Shown here piece after piece: positions 1-7,691 of a stretch of 36,495 bases of DNA. A program made the translations under genes and the position numbers. The notes under the pieces were generated by a model. The model was not told the DNA's origin. It ran no database searches and saw only the letters and a list, made by a program, of their open reading frames with translations. The stretch is from assembly GCA_958353395.1 (NCBI GenBank), contig CATWSG010000024.1, positions 1-36,495 on the forward strand. Direction: 5' to 3'. The stretch is from an uncultured Collinsella sp. GTDB lineage: Bacteria > Actinomycetota > Coriobacteriia > Coriobacteriales > Coriobacteriaceae. How positions within the stretch are numbered: the stretch's first letter is position 1; every line of letters starts with the position of its first letter.

Positions 1-43
1 CATCGACCTGCGCCGATGCCCCCAACGTGGACACACATTTTGT

Positions 44-65
44 CCTATAAGCCTGGTTTTATAGG
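44..65. other. Short AT-rich stem-loop
   Basis: A 7-bp perfect stem (CCTATAA at 44-50 against TTATAGG at 59-65) with an 8-nt loop lies at the window edge. No gene can be assigned to positions 1-69, so the role is unknown. It could belong to the 3' or 5' region of a gene outside the window. Confidence 0.3.
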
Positions 66-69
66 GATG

Positions 70-103
70 AAAAAGCCGGACTCCCCTATTGGAGAAGCCC
101 GGC
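70..103 (-). terminator. Rho-independent terminator, distal of two after the solute-binding lipoprotein gene
   Basis: Read on the minus strand, GCCGG pairs with CCGGC, with an inner CTCC/GGAG pairing, and a run of five T follows at once (the A-run at 70-74 on the plus strand). It lies about 70 bp beyond the stop of the lipoprotein gene and behind a first terminator. Confidence 0.6.
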
Positions 104-122
104 AGTGCGTGTTGAAACCGTG

Positions 123-155
123 AAAAGGTGTCCTTTCCAACGTATAGGAGACACC
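123..155 (-). terminator. Rho-independent terminator, proximal, after the solute-binding lipoprotein gene
   Basis: On the minus strand GGTGT-CT-CCT pairs with AGGACACC with a small bulge, and TTTTC follows. It starts 15 bp after the stop codon at 170. Together with the hairpin at 70-103 it forms a tandem terminator. Confidence 0.6.
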
Positions 156-169
156 ACCCCTAGCAATAA

Positions 170-1195
170 CTAGCTATTGAGTTTGTTAATGTCGTCGTCG
201 GTGATGGTGCCTTCCTGGCTGGACGATTTGTCCTCGGAGGATGCGGTCTCATTGTTGGAATCGGAGGACTCGCTGCCGGAGGACGTGGTCTCACTGGACT
301 CAGAGTCGCCCGGTTGCACGTTAGCGCCCGAAACCGTCTTAGTGGTGAGGTCGTAGGGCATCGTGCCATACCAGACGCAGTGGACTGCCTCGAGCGTACC
401 GTCGACCGTGATGCCGTCGAGGGCATCGCTCACGGCACGGCACAGTTCGTCATTGGACGAGAGGCCCGCAACACCAAGCGTCGAGGGCGCCTCGAGCGAA
501 CCGACATAGGAGACCTCGCTCATCAGGCGTGCAAGGTAGCCGCCGGCCGTGGAGTCGCAGATCACATAGTCGACCTCGCCGGACTCAAGCGCCTCAAAGC
601 ACTCGTTGATGTTGGAGTAGGTCTTTTGATTGGCGGTGATGCTCTGCTTAGCAAGCGCCTCCTGCGAGGCCGAGGACATTTGGACACCCAGAGTAGACGC
701 GTTAAGGGTATCGGTGGAAACGCTTAGCGACCCACCATCGCTAGTTTTACCGAACACGGAAGTGGCATCGTACAGGCAGGTGCCGAGCGAGCTAATGTCC
801 CCGTCCGTGGAGTTAATCTCGCCGATAAAGATATCGGCCTTTTTGTCGCCGAGCGCGGAATCTGCCGAAGACGCATCGACAAAGGCGACCTTAAGGCCCA
901 TGCGGCTTGCGAGGGCGCGGGCGGCGTCAACCGCATACCCCGTGAGCTCGCCGTCGGCGTCCTGCATGGCCTGCGGCGCATCGGAAGTATCGAGGGCGAC
1001 CGTCAGGGTTCCGGAAGTGACCAGGGCATCGTCCGACACCGCCGGCGTGACGGTCTCGTACTCGATCTGGTCGATCGTGGGAGTCGTGAACGTAGACAGC
1101 GGGTTGAACGCGCATCCGCTCAGGCCCAAAACGGCGATGACCGCTGCGGTCCCAGCACCTAACCGAGCCGCGTGCATCAAGCTGCCCCTCACCAT
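170..1195 (-). CDS. Amino-acid-type ABC transporter solute-binding lipoprotein (SBP family 3)
   Basis: Predicted lipid-anchored extracellular binding protein of the bacterial SBP_bac_3 fold, which normally delivers polar amino acids to an ABC importer. The chosen ATG gives 341 residues. It has a 27-residue lipoprotein signal (Arg, hydrophobic stretch, lipobox LSGC) and an AGGG 8 nt upstream. The mature part carries family-like segments (LTVALDTSDAPQ, GELTGYAVDAARALA, and DIFIGEIN in the place of the usual D-x-x segment). It ends in a Ser/Glu/Asp-rich, probably disordered tail of about 60 residues. No permease or ATPase gene lies beside it, so it is an orphan binding protein or works with a transporter encoded elsewhere. 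The frame stays open upstream to 1576, with an in-frame ATG at 1414, so a longer product cannot be excluded. Substrate unknown. Confidence 0.8.
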   Translation of the reverse strand: MVRGSLMHAARLGAGTAAVIAVLGLSGCAFNPLSTFTTPTIDQIEYETVTPAVSDDALVTSGTLTVALDTSDAPQAMQDADGELTGYAVDAARALASRMGLKVAFVDASSADSALGDKKADIFIGEINSTDGDISSLGTCLYDATSVFGKTSDGGSLSVSTDTLNASTLGVQMSSASQEALAKQSITANQKTYSNINECFEALESGEVDYVICDSTAGGYLARLMSEVSYVGSLEAPSTLGVAGLSSNDELCRAVSDALDGITVDGTLEAVHCVWYGTMPYDLTTKTVSGANVQPGDSESSETTSSGSESSDSNNETASSEDKSSSQEGTITDDDINKLNS

Positions 1196-1526
1196 GTCCA
1201 CTACCCTGCCTTCTGTGTCGTATACAATCCGTGCGTTGCGCGGAATATCAGGTTGTTCCCACCAGCTGACCTGGTATTTGACCCCACACTTGCGCACCGG
1301 GGTGTTTGCTCGGGAGGCCGCAGCCACCTTCACGACTGACCCGCTCGCCCGCGAGGCGGTATTGCCCCAAAGAAAGTAGAACGGACGGTGCGGCTTACAT
1401 CTAGGACGCGCCATGATCGCGCCGCGCGCACGCGGTCGCTTACGTGGATCCCTTTGACCGCGTCTGTCTTGGACTAGGACGGGCATTTCGTCCGTCCGCA
1501 ACCACAGCCTGGTAGGAACGAAGCGC

Positions 1527-1532
1527 ATTATA
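1527..1532 (-). promoter_or_regulatory. Probable -10 box of the lipoprotein gene
   Basis: A perfect TATAAT on the minus strand lies in an AT-rich patch, with a weak -35 candidate (TTAAAC) 17 bp upstream. Transcription would start near 1520, leaving a leader of about 325 nt before the ATG at 1195. A start codon at 1576 would then lie outside the transcript. Confidence 0.45.
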
Positions 1533-1628
1533 GCTAAGTTCAAGCTAAAGTTTAAGGTTAGGGGCGTCATTCGCATCGCGAGTACAGATTTTGCGGGTCG
1601 GAGCGGACCATTCGTGCCCCTATGAAGC

Positions 1629-1675
1629 CCGGAGCTTCCCTACGGGGAGCTCCGGGGCACCCGTCTCAGGGTGCC
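1629..1675. other. Two strong hairpins in tandem
   Basis: The first (1629-1655) has an 8-bp CCGGAGCT/AGCTCCGG stem extended by TCCC/GGGG around a TAC loop. The second (1656-1675) has a 7-bp GGCACCC/GGGTGCC stem around a 6-nt loop. They touch each other and end one base before the MITE-like element. Neither strand has a T-run next to them, so they are not typical terminators. Confidence 0.5.
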
Positions 1676-1676
1676 G

Positions 1677-1893
1677 TGTGCAAAAAACGGCAAATATGAG
1701 TACTGTTACCAATTTAGTAGCAGCGTATTACCGCCTCACGAGCCCTTTTTGAGTTCCGCACAGCCTGCTTGGCGCCAAGATATTCCACATTCGTTTATTA
1801 TCTCTTCGCTGAATCCAGATTATCGGCCCAAGTTTCTTTGTTTTTGCTGTCACTAATCTAGTAACAGTACTCATATTTGCCGTTTTTTGCACA
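1677..1893. mobile_element. MITE-like element, copy 1, with perfect 33-bp terminal inverted repeats
   Basis: Positions 1677-1709 and 1861-1893 are exact reverse complements over 33 nt; the ends begin TGTGCAAAAAACGGC. The arms surround 151 nt of AT-rich DNA without a credible gene. The arms remain similar for about 12 more nt inward. A related element sits at 16203-16433. No transposase is encoded, and no clear target duplication is visible. It fills most of the gap between the nuclease-fold gene (ends at 1929) and the lipoprotein gene. Confidence 0.7.
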
Positions 1894-1928
1894 GAGCATA
1901 TAAACAGACCCCCTATAAAGCCATAGTT

Positions 1929-3038
1929 TTACGCTGGTTTGAGCCCAAAGCACGCTCGGAGCGTATTCAGCAGAGCATCTTGCCTCTTTCGACGAGCCTC
2001 TACGCGATTCTGATATCGCTTACCCATACGCTGGTGGATGCGCCATGCGAGCGCCTCCATCGCTTCCATGTCACAGAGCATTTCGTTGTTGACCGTCGCA
2101 ACCTCGATTCCCATAGTAATCAAGCCCATGTTGCGCTTTTCATCATGGATACGCCCCCTCCGAGAGGAATGGCCCAGCTCACCGTTGTATTCCAGGTCAA
2201 ACCGGGCTGTTTCCTGATACGCATCGCAAACTGCATGCGGCATCCCCGAGATTGCCTGCGCGCGGTCATCGAACTCGATCTTGTAGTCGGTCTTAAAGGG
2301 ACCGCAGGCAAATCCGCCATAGGAAAACGGAAGCGAAAACAGAGCGAGCATGATGCACTCCATGGGCGAGCGCAGGTTTTCTGACAAGTAGGGACACAGA
2401 CGCTGCAGCTGTTTGGCCGCATTCCCCTTGCATACCGCGAGGTAATCTGCCAGACGATCGGGCGTCAGCACCGGCTCAACCTCAAAGTAGCCCACGTCTG
2501 CTGGCTGGTCCTTGTCCTTTGCAAGTTTATTCGTAACGGGCGAGGTGTAGGGAGGCAGATACTTCCCGCGGTCACTCAGCGAAATCTTAGAGCACAGCTC
2601 CTGGGCCAGGGCAAATGCCTGGATACAGCCGACCTCGCGCGCGACGGCTACGCAAAGGGCCTCGGGAGATAGACTGTACACCCCCGGTTCCACCTCTAGA
2701 ATCGAGCCGGCGGGCAACTCGGAGCATACGGACCAGCTCACGCCAAGAATACGGCGGCGCTGCGCTGCAGACCCTACCAACAAGCACAAATCCTCTTGCA
2801 CCTCGCCGCTTGCGGCCCCAATCCGCACCAAATCGGGAAGATAGATGTCCTCGGTCGAGGGCGACGACGTGCGCAGCACACGACGCTCTTCATCGGGATT
2901 AAGGTCCTTCCAGCTTATGTAGCCCATCTGCCGGCGCTCGGCGCGCATCATGCGCAGCGCCGAGGCACCCGTCAAAATTACGGAAGCAGCCAGCTGCTCG
3001 CTTGCAGGCTTGCCACGCTGCCCGATCTTTATTGCCAT
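1929..3038 (-). CDS. Unknown protein with predicted PD-(D/E)XK / DUF559-like nuclease fold
   Basis: The 369-residue product is not assignable to a characterised protein. Its C-terminal third (about 278-330) has the spacing Asp281-x-Glu283, Gly287, His290, Asp299, Arg302, Gly310, Val313, Val316. This resembles the E-x-D-G-x-x-H...D..R...L...G..V core of DUF559 and Vsr-like nucleases. The preceding segment SPMECIMLALFSLPFSYGG resembles a motif I associate with a large family of uncharacterised coriobacterial proteins. The ATG at 3038 has GGTGG upstream and lies 11 nt after the comF stop; a TTG at 3056 would overlap comF. It is probably cotranscribed with comF. A role in DNA processing is only inferred from fold and neighbour. 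Confidence 0.6.
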   Translation of the reverse strand: MAIKIGQRGKPASEQLAASVILTGASALRMMRAERRQMGYISWKDLNPDEERRVLRTSSPSTEDIYLPDLVRIGAASGEVQEDLCLLVGSAAQRRRILGVSWSVCSELPAGSILEVEPGVYSLSPEALCVAVAREVGCIQAFALAQELCSKISLSDRGKYLPPYTSPVTNKLAKDKDQPADVGYFEVEPVLTPDRLADYLAVCKGNAAKQLQRLCPYLSENLRSPMECIMLALFSLPFSYGGFACGPFKTDYKIEFDDRAQAISGMPHAVCDAYQETARFDLEYNGELGHSSRRGRIHDEKRNMGLITMGIEVATVNNEMLCDMEAMEALAWRIHQRMGKRYQNRVEARRKRQDALLNTLRACFGLKPA

Positions 3039-3049
3039 CTGAACCACCC

Positions 3050-3856
3050 CTACCAAACGCGTGCGATAGCGAGGCCATCAACGGCCGCAGCGCCGGCGCG
3101 CTTGAGTTCCGCCGAAGCCGCGGCCATCGTCGCACCCGTAGTGATAACGTCGTCGATAAGCAGCAGGCGCTTGCCCTGCACGTCCTCAACGGTCTCATAC
3201 ATGCCTCGGGCGCGTTCACGGCGTTCTTCACGACCGAGTTCACGCTGGTCGCCATGCCCGTACTTGACGAGAGCATCGAGCAGGGGAACACCCGACAGCT
3301 CGCAAAATGGACGCGCAATAGCCTCCATATGATCAAAACCACGCCGCCAAAACGCTGCCGCCGTCGCAGGCACAAACACCACCGCATCCGCACCGGACAG
3401 CACACCTCCATAGCGATCGGGCGCTACGACCTGGGCATGCAGGGCGGTGTCGTAGAGCAGCTCCGCCAGATACGGAGCCAGACGTCGCTCGCCCGCATCC
3501 TTGTACGCTTTAATGATGCGCGGCAGCGGATGCGCATAGACGGCGCACGCCAGGCAGCGGTCGAGCGCCTCCGTCATTGCCGAGGACGTGCCCTCGACCG
3601 AACACTCAGTGCACAGCAAATCCCCAAACGGGGCGCTGCATCGGGTGCAGCTATGACGTGGGTCGATGAGCGTGAACGCGGCAAGGCAGTCTTGGCAAAT
3701 AAGCGCACCGGCGCGCTCGCAGCCGGCACATCGTGTTGGCGACAATGCCTCGAGCGCCTCGCGTGCCACCCACTCGGCAAACGGTAGCAATTCGTCCGCA
3801 AACGGTAGGGCACCGGCACCCTGCAAACAGCTCAATATGTTCAGATGGCTCTTCAA
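3050..3856 (-). CDS. comF: ComF-family phosphoribosyltransferase-like protein
   Basis: ComF proteins are needed for DNA uptake in naturally competent bacteria and share the type I phosphoribosyltransferase fold. The 268-residue product has an N-terminal zinc-binding region with four Cys pairs (Cys43/46, 54/57, 70/73, 82/85) and a C-terminal PRPP-type loop LLLIDDVITTGATM. Length is normal for the family. The start is a TTG with GGGAGGG 7 nt upstream. That ribosome-binding site lies in the 3' arm of a perfect 11-bp hairpin, which suggests translational control. The gene follows ricT by about 100 bp and precedes the nuclease-fold gene closely. Whether this organism is competent is not shown by the window. 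Confidence 0.88.
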   Translation of the reverse strand: MKSHLNILSCLQGAGALPFADELLPFAEWVAREALEALSPTRCAGCERAGALICQDCLAAFTLIDPRHSCTRCSAPFGDLLCTECSVEGTSSAMTEALDRCLACAVYAHPLPRIIKAYKDAGERRLAPYLAELLYDTALHAQVVAPDRYGGVLSGADAVVFVPATAAAFWRRGFDHMEAIARPFCELSGVPLLDALVKYGHGDQRELGREERRERARGMYETVEDVQGKRLLLIDDVITTGATMAAASAELKRAGAAAVDGLAIARVW

Positions 3857-3860
3857 GACA

Positions 3861-3894
3861 CAACCCTCCCTACGTTCGGCCGCAGGGAGGGTTG
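3861..3894 (-). promoter_or_regulatory. Leader hairpin that sequesters the comF ribosome-binding site
   Basis: On the minus strand CAACCCTCCCT pairs perfectly with AGGGAGGGTTG (11 bp). The 3' arm holds the comF Shine-Dalgarno sequence, 7 nt before the TTG start. A TATCAT -10-like box at 3908-3913 would place the whole hairpin in a leader of about 45 nt. The flank is only weakly T-rich (TTGTGTCTTG), so it could also act as a poor terminator after ricT. Confidence 0.5.
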
Positions 3895-3913
3895 TTGATT
3901 CGGCGCTATGATA

Positions 3914-3930
3914 CCCCGATGCGCTCGGGG
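3914..3930. other. Small stem-loop between ricT and comF
   Basis: CCCCGA (3914-3919) pairs with TCGGGG (3925-3930) around a 5-nt loop. On the minus strand it is followed by TATCAT rather than a T-run. It may be a weak 3' end for ricT or a chance stem beside the comF promoter. Confidence 0.3.
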
Positions 3931-3958
3931 CAAGGCGGGCTAAATCCGCTCGCGGGCG

Positions 3959-5650
3959 TTATTCGCCGGCAGGCGGTTGTGGTGCGGACGAAGACGGGGT
4001 CGAGCCCTCGCCACCATCCTGGCGCGGCTTGCGGGAACGGCGACGGCGACGGCGCTTTTGACCCTGGTCGGCCGAGCCCTCGCCACCGCGCGGCTCGCGT
4101 TCGTCGCGAGCGGCGCCATGCGAAGCCTTGGCAGCCGCTCCCCCGCCATCTCCGGGACGACGGCGCGTGACCTTGACCTCGCCATCCGAGACCTGATCGG
4201 CCACGGAGGGCACTGAAGGCTTCTGCTGCGCGCCCGAGGAATGGCGACGGCGCGGACGCGGCGCGCGCTCCTCCTCGCCACGTGACTTGCCGCCCTTGTC
4301 GACAGGCGCATCGGAGGCCGAGGCGCCCTTGGAAGCGGCACCGGCCTCGCGAGCAGCTGCGGCGCGGAAGGCGTCCTCGCGCTCCTCGCTCGACAGATGA
4401 CGGCGGCGGCGACGTGTGGGGTTCATGCCGCCGCCGCGATTCTGCTGCTGGGGCTGCTGAACCTCGCGCTCGCGAGAGGCGTTCTTGCCCGCGGCTGCAA
4501 CATCGGTAGCATCGCCCGAGCCCGCGCGCTTACGACGGCGACGGCCATCGGCCGCCCCCTCGGCCTCGGGTGTCTCGGCCTTACCGCGGCCCTTTCCGCG
4601 GCCACGGCCCTCGCCCTGACCCTGACCGGCGCGAGCATCGGATTCAGCATCGCGACGACGGCGCTTGGGCATCGACGTGCCGGCCAGACGGTCGGCACTC
4701 GACAGGCCATCGCCCACATCGACGCCGTTTTCGCGATCGAGCTCCATGAGCGCCAGACGCATCTCGGGCGACTCGATGCGCTCGAGCACATCGCGCGTCA
4801 CACAATCGGGGCGGCAATTGCAGCCCTGCTCGGCAGCCTTCTTCTTGCAGCCCTCCGAGCAGGTCATATCGGCCAGGTTGACCTTAAAGACTTTGCCGTT
4901 CTCCAGGCGCAGCACCAGCTGCTCACGCGGCGTGTCATATTCCTGAATACGCGCCTTGCCAAGCGGCGTATCGATGAGCGTCTTCTTTTTGGGCGCACGG
5001 CTCTTAAAGTCCTTGTACGCCTCGAACTCATAACGCAGGCAGCACATCAGGCGGCCGCACACGCCGCTGATCTTGGACGAGTTGAGCGGCAGGTCCTGCT
5101 CTTTTGCCATGCGAATCGAAACGGGCTCAAACTGTCCGCCAAAGCGCGTGCAGCAGAGCTCCTGTCCGCATTGGGCATAGCCGCCCACCAGACGGGTCTC
5201 GTCGCGCACACCGATCTGGCGCATGTCGACGCGAATATGCAGCGTCGAGGACAAGTCCTTGACGAGCTGGCGAAAATCGACACGCTCCTCGGCGGCAAAG
5301 TAGAACACGGCCTTCTCGCCGCCAAACAGGTACTCGACGCCGACCGGCTTCATCTCGAGGTCGAGCTCTTTGACCAGACGGCGGAAATCGACCATGGCCT
5401 CGTCGCCCTGGATGGCCAGGTCGTCAGCAAGCTGCAGGTCGATGTCGCTCGCCACGCGCAGCACGGGCTTGAGCGGCTGACCGATCTCGTCTTGCGGCAC
5501 CTCAAAGGGATCGGCCGTGACCAGGCCGATCTCGGTTCCGCGCTCGGTGGAGCAAATGGCATAATCGGCCTCGAGGATATCCAAATCCTGCGGATCGAAC
5601 CACAGGTCGCGCGAGGCGTAGGTAAACTTAACGGGTACAACTAACGGCAT
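3959..5650 (-). CDS. ricT: PSP1-domain protein, RicT (YaaT) homologue with long basic tail
   Basis: RicT (YaaT) of Bacillus is a PSP1-domain subunit of the iron-sulfur RicAFT complex that supports RNase Y-dependent mRNA maturation. Residues about 1-290 match this family, including Cys161, Cys166/167, Cys198 and Cys203/204. A second Cys cluster follows at 264, 268, 277, 279 and 283. The product has 563 residues against about 275 in Bacillus. The surplus of about 235 residues is a low-complexity Arg/Lys/Gly/Ala/Ser tail with Arg blocks, probably disordered and nucleic-acid binding. The ATG overlaps the holB stop by 10 nt, implying translational coupling. No RicA or RicF gene is in the window. 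Confidence 0.88.
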   Translation of the reverse strand: MPLVVPVKFTYASRDLWFDPQDLDILEADYAICSTERGTEIGLVTADPFEVPQDEIGQPLKPVLRVASDIDLQLADDLAIQGDEAMVDFRRLVKELDLEMKPVGVEYLFGGEKAVFYFAAEERVDFRQLVKDLSSTLHIRVDMRQIGVRDETRLVGGYAQCGQELCCTRFGGQFEPVSIRMAKEQDLPLNSSKISGVCGRLMCCLRYEFEAYKDFKSRAPKKKTLIDTPLGKARIQEYDTPREQLVLRLENGKVFKVNLADMTCSEGCKKKAAEQGCNCRPDCVTRDVLERIESPEMRLALMELDRENGVDVGDGLSSADRLAGTSMPKRRRRDAESDARAGQGQGEGRGRGKGRGKAETPEAEGAADGRRRRKRAGSGDATDVAAAGKNASREREVQQPQQQNRGGGMNPTRRRRRHLSSEEREDAFRAAAAREAGAASKGASASDAPVDKGGKSRGEEERAPRPRRRHSSGAQQKPSVPSVADQVSDGEVKVTRRRPGDGGGAAAKASHGAARDEREPRGGEGSADQGQKRRRRRRSRKPRQDGGEGSTPSSSAPQPPAGE

Positions 5651-6768
5651 TTCAGTGCCTTCCTGATATCGAACAGCATGACCTCGATGGCCAGCTGGGG
5701 AGTAACGTTTCTGGCGATGTTGCGCTCGGCGGTCGCGACTGCCTCGAGCGCCCGTGTGGCACCCGCAACATTGGTCGCGGCGGCAAGCCGACCGATCGTG
5801 TCGCGCACGTCTTCGTTCACCACGTCGGCTACCTTGTCCTGAAGCGTCAGCAGCACGTCGCGCATGAGCGTCCGCGCGCTCGCCAGCGCTTCCATGATAC
5901 CCGAACGCTCGCGCGCGTTGAGTTCGCGCTTGTTGCGGTCCTCAAGCTGCTTCAATGCTCCACGCGACAGGTAGTCGGCGTTTTGCTCGAGCACCTTTTC
6001 CTGCGTGGACTTGACCTCGGCTAACGGCGCCTTAACGGCGACGATGAGTGACTTGGCACGGCTGAGCACGTCGGCCTCGTCGGCGGCAATGAGCGAATCG
6101 ATGGCGCGAACCATCTGACGGCGGGCGTCCTGGCGCTCGGCGCTCTTGAGAAACTCGATGCCACGCGTGGGGCTTCCCGCTACTGCGACGGCCATGCGGC
6201 AACGCGCAGGGTCCTGACCGGTGGCGCGGCTCACGGCCTGCGCGGCGACGGCGGGCGACACCAGCCGAAACGGCACGCACTGGCAGCGGCTCACGATGGT
6301 GGGCAGCATCACGTCGGCGGAGGTGCCCAGCAAGATAAACATGACGCCCTCGGGCGGCTCCTCAAGCGTTTTGAGCAGTGCGTTGGCGGTGTTGGCGCGC
6401 AGCTGCTCGGCACGGTCAATGATGTAGACCTTGGCCTTGGCGCGGATGGGCGCCAGGGGCACGTCGTCGAGTAGCTCGCGCGTCTGGGCGATGAGGTAGC
6501 CCGTGGCGCTCTCGGGCGTGTAATAGTGCACGTCGGGGTGCGTATGGCGGGCGACGCGCACGCAGCTATCGCATGAGCCGCAGCCATCCTGCTCGCACAG
6601 GAAGGCTTGGGCGAGCGCCCACGCGGCGTCGAGCTTGCCCGCGCCGGGCGCGCCCAAAAACAGGTAGGCGTGCGATGCGCGACCGCTGGCGACGGCATTG
6701 GTCAAAAAGTCGCGCACGCGCTGTTGGGTGTCGAGCTTGGCCAGCAGGCTTGCCTGAGCGGGGGCCAT
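5641..6768 (-). CDS. holB: DNA polymerase III subunit delta'
   Basis: Clamp-loader subunit that helps load the beta sliding clamp at primed sites. The 375-residue product has a Walker A motif GAPGAGK (39-45), four clustered Cys (58, 63, 66, 69) that probably bind zinc, the segment KVYIIDRAEQL, NALLKTLEEPP, and a TIVSRCQ sensor-like segment. These fit the DnaX/delta' AAA+ family; the single short size and position after tmk favour HolB rather than DnaX. The start codon lies one base after the tmk stop and the stop overlaps ricT, so tmk, holB and ricT form a coupled operon. Confidence 0.9.
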   Translation of the reverse strand: MAPAQASLLAKLDTQQRVRDFLTNAVASGRASHAYLFLGAPGAGKLDAAWALAQAFLCEQDGCGSCDSCVRVARHTHPDVHYYTPESATGYLIAQTRELLDDVPLAPIRAKAKVYIIDRAEQLRANTANALLKTLEEPPEGVMFILLGTSADVMLPTIVSRCQCVPFRLVSPAVAAQAVSRATGQDPARCRMAVAVAGSPTRGIEFLKSAERQDARRQMVRAIDSLIAADEADVLSRAKSLIVAVKAPLAEVKSTQEKVLEQNADYLSRGALKQLEDRNKRELNARERSGIMEALASARTLMRDVLLTLQDKVADVVNEDVRDTIGRLAAATNVAGATRALEAVATAERNIARNVTPQLAIEVMLFDIRKALKCR

Positions 6769-6769
6769 G

Positions 6770-7453
6770 TTACTCGGCCTCCTGGGCTAGCGCGACAGCG
6801 ACGGCATCCTGGGAAATGTCGAGGCCGTAGGCGCGAACCTGCTCGACCGTCTGTGCGAATACGTCCTCGATGGACGCGGTCGCGTCGATGAGCTTTACGC
6901 GGTTTGGCTCCTCGGCGGCAATTGCGCAAAAACCCTGGTAGACACGCTCTTGGAAGGCCATGCCCTTAGCCTCCATGCGATCTGCCGCGCCACGGGCTGC
7001 CATGCGCAGCGCCGCCTGCTCGGGCGTGATGTGATAGACGAGCGTGAGCGCCGGGTGCGTACCCGCGACGGCCAGGTTGTTGGCATCGCGCACCATCTGA
7101 CGATCGAGGCCATCGGCAAACGCCTGGTAGCAGGTCGTGGAATCGTAGAAGCGATCGCACAGGACCACCTTGCCGGCAGCAAGGGCGGGCGCGATGACCT
7201 CGTGCACCAACTGAGCGCGTGCCGCCTCGTAGAGCAGCAACTCGCAGGTGTCGCCCATCGCCGTATTGGCAGGGTCGAGCAGCAGAGCACGGATCTTTTC
7301 GCTGATGGCGGTACCGCCCGGCTCGCGCAGGCTCACAACCTGGTAGCCAGCGAGTTCGAGCGCACGGGCAAGCAGGCGCGCCTGCGTAGATTTACCGGCG
7401 CCATCGACACCCTCGAGCGTAATGAAGCTATGTTGAGCGGGCTCAAAAGCCAT
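6770..7453 (-). CDS. tmk: Thymidylate kinase
   Basis: Phosphorylates dTMP to dTDP with ATP, an essential step of dTTP synthesis in the cytoplasm. The 227-residue product has the P-loop GVDGAGKST (from residue 15), the dTMP-binding LREPGGT segment and the DRFYDST motif near residue 100. Length is slightly above the usual 205-215. The ATG has AGGGG 8 nt upstream. It is the first gene of the tmk-holB-ricT unit. Confidence 0.95.
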   Translation of the reverse strand: MAFEPAQHSFITLEGVDGAGKSTQARLLARALELAGYQVVSLREPGGTAISEKIRALLLDPANTAMGDTCELLLYEAARAQLVHEVIAPALAAGKVVLCDRFYDSTTCYQAFADGLDRQMVRDANNLAVAGTHPALTLVYHITPEQAALRMAARGAADRMEAKGMAFQERVYQGFCAIAAEEPNRVKLIDATASIEDVFAQTVEQVRAYGLDISQDAVAVALAQEAE

Positions 7454-7555
7454 GGGCGCAGCCCCTTCCTACAAGGCGCGTAAATGCAGATATATCAACC
7501 AAGCCATGATACCCCAGTGCTCGGTGCGTCCCCAATGGCTAAAGGTGCCTTTCCG

Positions 7556-7623
7556 AAGTTGCGGTGAAATAGGGACTGATGAAGCTCTGAGACCGCCAAA
7601 CAGTCCCTATTTCACCGCAACTT
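7556..7623. repeat. Palindromic hairpin repeat, copy A (upstream of the zinc-ribbon gene)
   Basis: Two perfectly complementary 22-nt arms (7556-7577 and 7602-7623; core TGCGGTGAAATAGGGACT) surround a 24-nt loop. A near-identical copy lies at 8693-8761 on the other side of the gene. It stands between the tmk start and the zinc-ribbon promoter. Confidence 0.75.
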
Positions 7624-7648
7624 ATGATGGGGAATTTTGGACGCTGGG

Positions 7649-7654
7649 TATAAT
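7649..7654 (+). promoter_or_regulatory. Probable -10 box of the zinc-ribbon protein gene
   Basis: A perfect TATAAT lies 38 bp before the ATG at 7692 and 26 bp after palindrome copy A. No good -35 is visible at 17 bp, so the promoter is unproven. Confidence 0.4.
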
Positions 7655-7691
7655 CGTCGTATTGCATTGAAATGTGGCGAAAGGAGTGGCA

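Noticed and set aside
1196..1520. A structured RNA gene (RNase P RNA or tmRNA) in the lipoprotein leader
   Set aside because: The conserved signature segments of those RNAs are not present; only a leader or N-terminal extension is supported.
1671..1856. A 61-codon open frame inside the MITE-like element
   Set aside because: It begins before the element, has no ribosome-binding site and mostly translates the inverted-repeat arm.
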